A stretch of 37,439 bases of DNA from Clostridia bacterium (GTDB lineage: Bacteria > Bacillota > Clostridia > Oscillospirales > Acutalibacteraceae): the NCBI GenBank assembly GCA_017473435.1, contig JAFULG010000079.1, forward strand, positions 1 to 37,439, written 5' to 3'. This document shows, piece after piece, positions 28,957 to 35,709 of this stretch. The position numbers and the translations under genes are program-made. The notes under the pieces were generated by a model. That model was given only the letters and a program-made list of their open reading frames with translations. It searched no databases and was not told where the DNA came from. Numbering within the stretch: the stretch's first letter is position 1; the number at the start of each line of letters is the position of its first letter.

Positions 28957-30720
28957 TTGTCTGAACGTAAAAAGCAATCCCTGCTCACCGGTGCAGGCGT
29001 ACTTGCCGTTGCTACGGTTATTGTAAAGCTTATCGGAGCAGTTTATAAAATACCTCTTACAAATCTCATCGGTGCCGAGGGCTACGGCTATTTTACCGGT
29101 GCCTATGCGGTTTATACACCGCTTTATGCAATTTCCATGGCAGGCTTGCCTGTTGCTGTTGCGTCAATGGTTTCTCGTAATGTTGAGCTTGGAAGGGTAA
29201 AGGATGCTCAGAGGCTTTTTTTGATTTCAAAAAAGCTGTTTCTTATTATCGGACTTGCCTGCACAGCGGTGCTTGTGCTCATAGCTTATCCTTATTCAAA
29301 GCTTGTCGGTGCTCCCGATAACTTTATCAGCATCATTGCCATTGCTCCCTGTGTGCTTTTCTGTTGTCTGATGTCAGCTTACAGAGGCTACTATGAGGGT
29401 CTTAACAATATGACTCCCACAGGTGCTTCTCAGGTAATAGAGGCTGCGTTCAAGCTTGTTATAGGACTTGCCGGTGCCTATATTTTTATGGACAAGTCCC
29501 TCTCTTATTACAATGAAAATGCCGTGAACGGTGCGCTTGACTTTTTCGGCAGAAGTGTCAGTAACGAATCCGAGGCATTAAGCGCAATTTATCCTTATGC
29601 TGCCGCCGTTGCGATTCTCGGTGTAACCGTCGGCTCGGTGGCGTCCTGGTTTTATCTCTGGCTCCTTTACAAAAGAAAGGGTGACGGATTCACAAGGGAA
29701 GAGCTTGTCAATTCTCCCGAGGCAAGAAGTCCTAAGGAACTTCGTAAAGAGCTTTTAAAAATAGCAATTCCCGTTGCCGCTTCGTCAATCATTCTCAACG
29801 TTACAAATATGATTGACGATTTCACTATCCGAGCAAGGCTTAACCGTGCCCTTGAGGTCGGCGGTGAAATTATCAAAACTATGTATGCCGATGCCCTGAC
29901 TGCTTCACAGACTCTTGACAGCGGTATATCAACCTACCTTTACGGTATCCACGGCTCGGTAATAAATATAAAGAACCTTATTCCTACAATCACTCTCACT
30001 CTCGGCATAAGTGCAATTCCCGTTATTTCAAAAGCCTGGGCGGCAAAGGATATGAAGGGAATAAAGGTTTCTACGGAATCGGCTGTTCGTGTTACAATGA
30101 TGATAGGGCTTCCCGCAGGCTTCGGTATTGCGGCATTAAGTGAGCCTATATTGGGCCTGCTTTACTCTTCAACGGCAGAGATTATTCCCATCGCCGCTCC
30201 GATACTTCGTACCTATGGCTTTGCAATGTTCCTTTTTGCTGTTGCAACTCCCATGACAAACATTCTTCAGGCGGTGGGTAACACAAAGGCGCCTATAATA
30301 AGCATTATTGCAGGTGCTGTTGCAAAGATAATCTACAACTACATTATGATAGGCAATCCTGAAATTAACATTCAGGGCGCGGCAGGAGGCTCTGTTGCCT
30401 GCTATGTGGTAATGGTTGCAATCAATCTTTATGAGCTGATAAAAACAACTCACGTAAAGCTTGACTACGTGTCGGTTTTTCTTAAGCCGTTTATTGCGGC
30501 GGCGGCTTGCGGCGGTGTTGCTTATATAAGCTACGGTCTGCTTACGGGCAGCTCAGGTCTTGATTCAAAGCTTTCCTGCATAGTTTCTATCGGTTTTGGT
30601 GCATCAATTTATGCAATTGTGTTGCTTTTAATAAAAGGAATTGTAAAAGATGATGTAGAAATGCTTCCAAAAGGAGAAAAAATTGCAAAAGTCCTTGAAA
30701 AATTCAAATTATTAGGGTAA
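28957..30720 (+). CDS. Polysaccharide/lipid flippase, SpoVB-YabM (MOP superfamily)
   Basis: This 587-aa membrane protein has about fourteen helices and the MVF/MATE-like polysaccharide transporter fold. Marks include VIVKLIGAVYKIPLTNLIGAEG at the N-terminus and the YRGYYEGLNNMTPTGASQVIEA segment near residue 145, both typical of SpoVB/YabM/MurJ-like flippases of Firmicutes. Upstream of mazG-rqcP-yabP it occupies the place of B. subtilis yabM. It probably flips a lipid-linked wall or spore precursor. The start is TTG at 28957, with AGGAG 9 bases upstream. Confidence 0.85.
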   Translation: MSERKKQSLLTGAGVLAVATVIVKLIGAVYKIPLTNLIGAEGYGYFTGAYAVYTPLYAISMAGLPVAVASMVSRNVELGRVKDAQRLFLISKKLFLIIGLACTAVLVLIAYPYSKLVGAPDNFISIIAIAPCVLFCCLMSAYRGYYEGLNNMTPTGASQVIEAAFKLVIGLAGAYIFMDKSLSYYNENAVNGALDFFGRSVSNESEALSAIYPYAAAVAILGVTVGSVASWFYLWLLYKRKGDGFTREELVNSPEARSPKELRKELLKIAIPVAASSIILNVTNMIDDFTIRARLNRALEVGGEIIKTMYADALTASQTLDSGISTYLYGIHGSVINIKNLIPTITLTLGISAIPVISKAWAAKDMKGIKVSTESAVRVTMMIGLPAGFGIAALSEPILGLLYSSTAEIIPIAAPILRTYGFAMFLFAVATPMTNILQAVGNTKAPIISIIAGAVAKIIYNYIMIGNPEINIQGAAGGSVACYVVMVAINLYELIKTTHVKLDYVSVFLKPFIAAAACGGVAYISYGLLTGSSGLDSKLSCIVSIGFGASIYAIVLLLIKGIVKDDVEMLPKGEKIAKVLEKFKLLG

Positions 30721-30743
30721 AATAGACCCAATGAGGTTTTAAC

Positions 30744-31550
30744 ATGGTAAATTTTGACTTTAAAGACAGATACGACATTAACGATCTTTTAAGAATTATG
30801 GAGCTTTTGCGTTCTCCCGGCGGTTGTCCCTGGGATGCGGAGCAGACCCATGAAAGTATTCGCAACAGCCTTATTGAGGAAACCTACGAGGTTATCGAGG
30901 CAATCAATAAAAATGACAGAGAGCTTCTTTTAGAAGAACTCGGCGATGTGCTTTTGCAGGTTGTTTTTCACGCTCAGATGGAAAAGGAAAAGAACAGCTT
31001 CGATTTTTCCGATGTATGCGACGGAATTTGTAAAAAGCTTGTTGAACGCCATCCTCACGTTTTCGGATCGGTCAATGTTGAAAGTACTGATGAGGTACTT
31101 AAGAATTGGGACGACATAAAGCGTAAGAGCAAGGGTCAGAAAACCCAGGGCTCTGCAATGGAGAAAATCCCCAGAGAATTGCCTGCACTTATGAGAGCGG
31201 AAAAGATACAGTCCAAGGCTAAAAAGGTCGGCTTTGACTGGCCGGAAATCGGCGGTGCACTTGATGCTCTCGAAAGTGAAATCAAGGAGTTTAAAGAGGC
31301 AATGAATAACGGCTCTTTTGATGAAGCAGAAAACGAAATGGGCGATGTGCTTTTCTCTTGCGTCAATGTTTCAAGATTTATGAAAATTGACCCGGAGCTG
31401 GCACTTACACGTTCAAATGAAAAATTTATCAGACGTTTTCTTGAGGTTGAGCGCCTTGCAAGGGAAAAGGACATCAACATGAAGGAGAAAACCATAGACG
31501 AGCTTGATGAACTCTGGAATCAGGCGAAAATCAATTTAGGATCCAATTGA
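30744..31550 (+). CDS. mazG: Nucleoside triphosphate pyrophosphohydrolase MazG
   Basis: This 268-aa protein has two MazG repeats. The first has GGCPWDAEQTHESIRNSLIEE near residues 28-48, EETYEVIEAI and EELGDVLLQVVFHA near 65-80; the second has the EIKEF ... EAENEMGDVLFSCVN pattern near 180-210. It hydrolyses non-canonical NTPs, protecting nucleic acid pools. It corresponds to the C-terminal part of B. subtilis YabN and lacks YabN's N-terminal methylase-like domain. Last gene of the dtd operon; the HU promoter begins at its 3' end. Confidence 0.93.
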   Translation: MVNFDFKDRYDINDLLRIMELLRSPGGCPWDAEQTHESIRNSLIEETYEVIEAINKNDRELLLEELGDVLLQVVFHAQMEKEKNSFDFSDVCDGICKKLVERHPHVFGSVNVESTDEVLKNWDDIKRKSKGQKTQGSAMEKIPRELPALMRAEKIQSKAKKVGFDWPEIGGALDALESEIKEFKEAMNNGSFDEAENEMGDVLFSCVNVSRFMKIDPELALTRSNEKFIRRFLEVERLAREKDINMKEKTIDELDELWNQAKINLGSN

Positions 31551-31574
31551 GCATAGACTCATGGAAAATATAAT
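31547..31574 (+). promoter_or_regulatory. Promoter of the HU gene
   Basis: TTGAGC (31547-31552), 16-base spacer, TATAAT (31569-31574), overlapping the mazG stop and 21 bases before the HU start. Confidence 0.7.
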
Positions 31575-31595
31575 ATTTTTTGGAGGACACAAAAA

Positions 31596-31868
31596 ATGAA
31601 TAAAACAGAACTTATCAATGCAGTAGCAGCTAAGGCTGAAATTTCAAAGAAGGACGCAGACAAGGCAGTAGCAGCAGTTATCGCTTCAATCGAAGAAGCT
31701 CTTGTTGCAGGTGACAAGGTTCAGCTTATCGGCTTTGGTACATTCGAAGTTAAGGAAAGAGCTGCAAGAACAGGTCACAACCCCAAGACAGGCGAAGCTA
31801 TCGAAATCGCAGCTGCAAAGATTCCTTCATTCAAGGCAGGCGCAGCACTCAAGAACGCAGTTAAATAA
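31596..31868 (+). CDS. hup: Histone-like DNA-binding protein HU
   Basis: This 90-aa protein matches HU in length and sequence: [42 protein letters not shown] (DNA-contact arm with the Asn-Pro tip), then [11 protein letters not shown]. It binds and bends DNA as a dimer. It has a strong TTTGGAGGACAC ribosome site, its own promoter and its own terminator, and codon use is strongly biased toward GCA and AAG, as expected for an abundant protein. It sits between mazG and rqcP. Confidence 0.97.
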   Translation: MNKTELINAVAAKAEISKKDADKAVAAVIASIEEALVAGDKVQLIGFGTFEVKERAARTGHNPKTGEAIEIAAAKIPSFKAGAALKNAVK

Positions 31869-31885
31869 TTAACGGCAGATAATTT

Positions 31886-31917
31886 GAGACTGTTCCGGAA
31901 GGAACAGTCTCTTTTTT
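31886..31917 (+). terminator. Intrinsic terminator of the HU gene
   Basis: GAGACTGTTCC (31886-31896), GGAA loop, GGAACAGTCTC (31901-31911), then six T. Perfect 11-bp stem. Confidence 0.95.
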
Positions 31918-31934
31918 GAAAAGAGGCAACAGGA

Positions 31935-32174
31935 ATGAGATTAGATAAATATTTAAAGGTATCAAGACTTATAAAGAGACGTACCGTTGCAAACGAGGTA
32001 TGTGATGCAAAGCGTGTTACGGTGAACGGCAAGGTAGCAAGAGCATCCTACGACGTAAAAGTAGGTGACGTAATCGAAATCCAGATGGGTGAAAATATTC
32101 TCAAGGCTGAGGTGCTTATCGTTACCGAGCATGCCACAAAAAACGATGCGGGTCTGATGTACAGAATAATATAA
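31935..32174 (+). CDS. rqcP: S4-domain RNA-binding protein RqcP (YabO)
   Basis: This 79-aa protein is almost only an S4 domain: MRLDKYLKVSRLIKRRTVANEVCDAKRV, VTVNGKVARASYDVKVGD. Length and position between mazG and yabP match B. subtilis RqcP, which helps RqcH add alanine tails in ribosome quality control on 50S subunits. No good promoter is seen in the short gap after the HU terminator, so it may depend on read-through. Its stop codon lies inside a terminator stem. Confidence 0.9.
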   Translation: MRLDKYLKVSRLIKRRTVANEVCDAKRVTVNGKVARASYDVKVGDVIEIQMGENILKAEVLIVTEHATKNDAGLMYRII

Positions 32175-32209
32175 TTGCTGTGAGCAATTATATTATTCTG
32201 CATTTTTTT
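32162..32209 (+). terminator. Intrinsic terminator overlapping the rqcP stop codon
   Basis: CAGAATAATATAATTGC (32162-32178) pairs perfectly with 32184-32200 around a TGTGA loop, followed by CA and seven T (32203-32209). The 17-bp stem includes the last four rqcP codons and its TAA at 32172-32174. Confidence 0.9.
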
Positions 32210-32255
32210 GTCTTCCCCCGAATAAACTTTTATGAAAGTAAAAGGGGGAGAAGCT

Positions 32256-32537
32256 ATGCAGGAAAACAAAGACAAAATCATTTTGCCTCACAGCGCACTT
32301 TTAAAGGACAGACAGGAGTTACATCTGAGCGGTGTTACGGATGTCGATTCCTTTGATGAAACGGGTATTACGGCTTATACAGATATAGGCGAGCTTTCAA
32401 TAGGCGGTGAAAATCTGCATATTACAAAGCTTTCTCTTGAATCGGGAGAGCTGCTTGTAGAGGGAAGGATAAATTCCCTTGTATACCGTGATGAAGCACC
32501 GAAGGCAACCTCGTTTTTCGGGAAGGTATTCCGATGA
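32256..32537 (+). CDS. yabP: Sporulation protein YabP
   Basis: This 93-aa protein matches the YabP family: LTLSGV-like ELHLSGVTDVDSFDE, TDIGELSIGGENLHI and LSLESGELLVEGRINSLVY. The real start is the ATG at 32256, five bases after GGGGGAG; an upstream in-frame ATG lies before that site. In Bacillus yabP is made under mother-cell control and is needed for sporulation. It overlaps yabQ by four bases. Confidence 0.92.
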   Translation: MQENKDKIILPHSALLKDRQELHLSGVTDVDSFDETGITAYTDIGELSIGGENLHITKLSLESGELLVEGRINSLVYRDEAPKATSFFGKVFR

Positions 32538-33049
32538 GCTACAGCGAGCCGCTGATAAACCAGATAAGGGTTTTCTTTTTGAGTATCGGCGTAGGGGCTG
32601 TTTTATGTCTTGTTTATATCGGCGTGCAGAGCTTTTTCAGACTCTTCGGAAAAAGCAACCGTGTTTATTATCTTGCTGACGGAATTTTCTGTGTGCTCTT
32701 CGCTTTTATTTCGTTCTTCTTTATGGTTCTTTATAACAGCGGCAGAGTAAGACTTCATCTTGTGCTTGGTGAGGCAATAGGCTTTTTTGTGTTTTACTTT
32801 GCCGCAGGTAAGTATTTGCAGATGCTGCTTAACAGAATTGCCGAAGGTATAAGCAGGGCTACGGGTCTTGTTCTTATGCCAGTGAGGTCCGTGTGGCGAC
32901 ATTTCAGAGCCGGAATGAGGGAGATAAAGACAAATATTACGGTGAATGCATCGAAAAATAAGAGTAAAGAGAAAACCGAAGAAAAAAATAAGAAAAAATT
33001 TGATTTTATTAGCAAAATCCACTTGAAAAATAAAAACAAATCTGTATAA
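32534..33049 (+). CDS. yabQ: Spore cortex biosynthesis protein YabQ
   Basis: This 171-aa membrane protein has about four helices in residues 5-110. After them comes a very basic, Lys/Asn-rich C-terminal tail (KNKSKEKTEEKNKKKFDF). The N-terminal QIRVFFLSIGVGAVLCLVY pattern and its place after yabP identify it as YabQ, which in Bacillus is required for cortex formation and targets the forespore outer membrane. Promoter boxes for divIC overlap its stop codon. Confidence 0.88.
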   Translation: MSYSEPLINQIRVFFLSIGVGAVLCLVYIGVQSFFRLFGKSNRVYYLADGIFCVLFAFISFFFMVLYNSGRVRLHLVLGEAIGFFVFYFAAGKYLQMLLNRIAEGISRATGLVLMPVRSVWRHFRAGMREIKTNITVNASKNKSKEKTEEKNKKKFDFISKIHLKNKNKSV

Positions 33050-33050
33050 T
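33023..33050 (+). promoter_or_regulatory. Upstream promoter of divIC
   Basis: TTGAAA (33023-33028), 16 bases, TATAAT (33045-33050); the -10 overlaps the yabQ stop codon. Confidence 0.6.
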
Positions 33051-33055
33051 TATAC

Positions 33056-33083
33056 TTGGTATTTACAGAAGTGTTTGTATAAT
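33056..33083 (+). promoter_or_regulatory. Downstream promoter of divIC
   Basis: TTGGTA (33056-33061), 16 bases, TATAAT (33078-33083), 20 bases before the GTG start. With the upstream one it forms a tandem pair spaced 33 bases apart. Confidence 0.55.
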
Positions 33084-33103
33084 TTCTTTTGGGAGGAATT
33101 TGT

Positions 33104-33424
33104 GTGGCTGTCAAAGAGTTCAGGCCGGCAAAATCAAGGTTCAAAATCAAATATAAAAAGACATATTTAGTTTTACTTATCCTCTTTATGTTTGTTTCTG
33201 TTTTCTGCGTTGGTATAAGAATTAATAACGATGCCGCTATTGCAGATTATGAAAGACAGATTGCCGAGGTTCAGGAAAAGGTTGACAAGTTGAGCGGTGA
33301 AAATGACGAGTATACCGCTGTGCTTACATCTACTGACCGCAGTGCATATTATGAAAAAATTGCCCGTGAGGTTTACGGTTACGCTAAACCCGGTGAATAC
33401 GTTTTTTATAAAACAGTTTCCTGA
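33104..33424 (+). CDS. divIC: Septum formation initiator DivIC (FtsB-like)
   Basis: This 106-aa bitopic protein has a basic cytoplasmic N-terminus, one membrane helix near residues 25-44, an extracellular coiled coil near 52-82 (IADYERQIAEVQEKVDKLSGEN), and a C-terminal ARE-YGYAKPGEYVF motif typical of DivIC/FtsB. It works in the divisome with FtsL and DivIB. The start is GTG at 33104, after GGGAGGA; the open frame upstream crosses the ribosome site. Position between yabQ and yabR agrees with Bacillus. Confidence 0.9.
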   Translation: MAVKEFRPAKSRFKIKYKKTYLVLLILFMFVSVFCVGIRINNDAAIADYERQIAEVQEKVDKLSGENDEYTAVLTSTDRSAYYEKIAREVYGYAKPGEYVFYKTVS

Positions 33425-33470
33425 TTCGGGGCTGAAGTAAAGGTATATATTAGGAGGATAACAGTTTTTT

Positions 33471-33920
33471 ATGCTTGAAATTGGAGCAATATTGGAAGGT
33501 AAAATTACAGGACTTACAAACTTTGGTGCATTCGTGAGCCTTCCTGACGGAAAAAGCGGTATGGTACATATTTCGGAGGTTTCCTCTTCCTTTGTTAAGG
33601 ATATAAAGGATTTTCTTAAAGAAGGACAGATTGTTAAGGTAAAGGTTGTTGGTATTTCTGAAGAGGGGAAAATCAGTCTCTCTATAAGAAAAGCAGAAGC
33701 TCCCAAGGAGCCTCGTGAGCAGAAGGAGGGCGCACCTCAGCGTCCCCGCCGTAACAATGACAGACCCAGAGCTAACGTATGGCAGGGTCAGCCTTCAAAG
33801 AATAAGGAAGCAATGAGCTTTGAGGATATGATGGCTCAGTTCAAGCAGGCAAGTGACGAAAAGCTTTCCGATCTTAAGCGTTCCGCTGATTTTAAGAACG
33901 GAACAAGAAGAGGTAAATAA
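33471..33920 (+). CDS. yabR: S1 RNA-binding domain protein (YabR)
   Basis: This 149-aa protein has one S1 domain at residues 1-70: LEGKITGLTNFGAFVSLPDG, SGMVHISEVSS, GQIVKVKVVGISEEGKISLSI. After it comes a disordered, Arg/Pro/Gln-rich tail (RPRRNNDRPRANVWQGQP). A short acidic/aromatic patch near residue 120 (MSFEDMMAQF) is seen in many YabR-type proteins. It closes the mazG-to-yabR conserved block; function in RNA binding or translation is inferred from the domain. Confidence 0.9.
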   Translation: MLEIGAILEGKITGLTNFGAFVSLPDGKSGMVHISEVSSSFVKDIKDFLKEGQIVKVKVVGISEEGKISLSIRKAEAPKEPREQKEGAPQRPRRNNDRPRANVWQGQPSKNKEAMSFEDMMAQFKQASDEKLSDLKRSADFKNGTRRGK

Positions 33921-33937
33921 TTTTATTAAAACAAGCT

Positions 33938-33967
33938 GCCGCAGAAGTGAACTTCTGTGGCTTTTTT
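33938..33967 (+). terminator. Intrinsic terminator after yabR
   Basis: GCCGCAGAAGT (33938-33948) pairs with ACTTCTGTGGC (33951-33961) with one G-T wobble, followed by six T. Confidence 0.93.
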
Positions 33968-33968
33968 G

Positions 33969-33998
33969 TTGACAAATATTATCAAAAATTGATATAAT
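33969..33998 (+). promoter_or_regulatory. Promoter of the secreted alpha/beta hydrolase gene
   Basis: TTGACA (33969-33974, perfect), 18-base spacer, TATAAT (33993-33998, perfect). It begins directly at the T-tail of the preceding terminator. Confidence 0.85.
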
Positions 33999-34027
33999 AA
34001 ATTAAAGAAAATTAAGGAGGATAAATT

Positions 34028-34942
34028 ATGAAAAAACTTATATCAGTATTGCTCGCAATTCTTATGGTGTTTTCACTTACGGTAACGGCATTTGCCGCTG
34101 ATGAAAAGCCCTTTGAAAACAGCGCTTTTTATACCGAAGGCGACTACACAATTCATTACAGAACCTTTGAGCCCGAGGGTGCAGTAAAGGGTCAGATTTT
34201 CCTTGTTCACGGCTTCTGCCTTTCAACGGTGAGCCTTGAGGGAGTTGCCGCCGAATACGCAAAGGCAGGCTACCGTGTTGTCGTAGCCGATGCACCTTCC
34301 TTCGGCTATTCGACAAAAGAAAGCAGTAAAACCAAGCTTGTAGACAGAGAGATTCTCTTCTACGGACTTCTTAAAGAGCTTGGCGGAAAGTGGATTGCAG
34401 GCGGTCACTCAATGGGTGGCGGTATTGCAATCAACCTTGCAACGGATTATCCCGAGCTTATAACCGGTGCTGTTCTTTTCGCACCCCAGACCTCTGCAGA
34501 AGCAAGCGGTGTGGCGGCAATGTTTATGCGCTCCGGAATTATGCAGACCGTGTACAGCGTGGTACTTAAGTTTGCGCTTTTGTTCCCCTCTGTTGTGCGT
34601 GCTCTTGTTGAAATGAGCTTCAGCGATAAGGAATTCGCAGAAGCTTATGACCTTTCAAGAATTACCGATCCCTTTACCATTGAGGGTTCGGGTCCTGCTG
34701 TGGCAATTATGGCATCTCACACAAGAGGAAGCAATCTTGAAGCTTTTTCAGAGCTTGATATTCCCTGCGTGATTCTCACCGCTAAGGATGACCGTGTGGC
34801 AAACGCTGACAATCTTCAGGCAATCATCGACAATGCACCCGAAGGTACAGTTGTTGTAAAGGACCTTGAGGGCGGACATATGATGATGGAATATAACCCT
34901 GCTCTCGCCGCAGAGCTTACACTCGCAGTTATAGATAAATAA
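34028..34942 (+). CDS. Secreted alpha/beta hydrolase
   Basis: This 304-aa protein starts with a signal peptide (MKKLISVLLAILM..., AFAAD cleavage near residue 24) very like that of the phosphoesterase at 8965. The serine-hydrolase core has the oxyanion segment LVHGFCLS near residue 59, the nucleophile elbow GHSMGG near 127-132, TAKDDRV as the acid near 255, and GGHMMME with the histidine near 284. A lipase or esterase acting outside the cell is likely; substrate unknown. AAGGAGG precedes the ATG. It is monocistronic between a promoter and a terminator. Confidence 0.87.
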   Translation: MKKLISVLLAILMVFSLTVTAFAADEKPFENSAFYTEGDYTIHYRTFEPEGAVKGQIFLVHGFCLSTVSLEGVAAEYAKAGYRVVVADAPSFGYSTKESSKTKLVDREILFYGLLKELGGKWIAGGHSMGGGIAINLATDYPELITGAVLFAPQTSAEASGVAAMFMRSGIMQTVYSVVLKFALLFPSVVRALVEMSFSDKEFAEAYDLSRITDPFTIEGSGPAVAIMASHTRGSNLEAFSELDIPCVILTAKDDRVANADNLQAIIDNAPEGTVVVKDLEGGHMMMEYNPALAAELTLAVIDK

Positions 34943-34980
34943 TTCACGGTTTGTTAGTATATTTATCATATTGTTGAAGT

Positions 34981-35019
34981 AATATTAAAGGTGACAGAAT
35001 GTCGCCTTTAATATTTTTT
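34981..35019 (+). terminator. Intrinsic terminator of the alpha/beta hydrolase gene
   Basis: A 15-bp stem, AATATTAAAGGTGAC (34981-34995) with 35001-35015 (one wobble), AGAAT loop, ending in a run of six T. It also lies close before the next ribosome site. Confidence 0.9.
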
Positions 35020-35037
35020 ATAAAGAAGGTTATTTAT

Positions 35038-35709
35038 ATGTACAAAACTAAAGAACTATACAACCTTGAAAAAAGTCTTGCCGGGGAATATCTCTCACAG
35101 TTTGAGTATCCCTGGCATGCACTTTCGGGTATAAAGGAGCTTATACTCAGCCTTGGCAAAGAACTCAGTAAAAATGAATATAACGAAATAAGCGAAAATG
35201 TGTGGGTGCATAAGAGCGTAAAAATTGCCCCTACGGCTTATATTGGTGCGCCGTGTATTATAGGTAAGGATACAGAGGTAAGGCAGTGTGCTTTTATCCG
35301 CTCGGCGGCACTTATCGGAGAGGACTGTGTAATAGGTAACTCAACGGAGGTTAAGAATGCTATAATTTTTGACAGCGTTCAGGTGCCGCACTTCAACTAT
35401 GTCGGAGACAGCATTCTCGGATATAAGTCTCACCTGGGAGCCGGTGCAGTTACATCAAACGTAAAAAGTGACCGCAGTCTTGTTGCGGTTAAGACAGCTG
35501 ACGGCAGAATAGAGACGGGACTTAAAAAGTTTGGCGCAATGGTTGGCGATAACGTTGAGGTAGGCTGCAACAGCGTGCTTAATCCAGGTACGGTTATCGG
35601 CAGGAATTCAAACATTTATCCTCTTTCAAGCGTGAGAGGGAGTGTGCCCGAAAACAGCATTTTTAAAAATCAGCAAAACATCATTTTAAAGGAGAATTGT
35701 GATGGGTAA
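35038..35709 (+). CDS. Left-handed beta-helix (hexapeptide) protein, GlmU acetyltransferase-domain-like
   Basis: This 223-aa protein consists mainly of hexapeptide repeats (IAPTAYIGAPCIIGKDTEVRQCAFI ... LIGEDCVIGNSTEVKNAII, then VGDNVEVGCNSVLNPGTVIGRNSNIYP), giving a trimeric beta-helix. The VPHFNYVGDSILGYKSHLGAGAVTSN segment near residue 120 closely parallels the C-terminal acetyltransferase domain of GlmU (VPH-x-YVGD ... LGAG-x-x-x-N). There is no pyrophosphorylase domain. It overlaps glmM, whose product glucosamine-1-phosphate is what GlmU acetylates, so a stand-alone N-acetyltransferase is a reasonable guess; an actual nucleotidyltransferase is unlikely. The ATG at 35038 is preferred over one 39 bases upstream inside the terminator. 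Confidence 0.7.
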   Translation: MYKTKELYNLEKSLAGEYLSQFEYPWHALSGIKELILSLGKELSKNEYNEISENVWVHKSVKIAPTAYIGAPCIIGKDTEVRQCAFIRSAALIGEDCVIGNSTEVKNAIIFDSVQVPHFNYVGDSILGYKSHLGAGAVTSNVKSDRSLVAVKTADGRIETGLKKFGAMVGDNVEVGCNSVLNPGTVIGRNSNIYPLSSVRGSVPENSIFKNQQNIILKENCDG

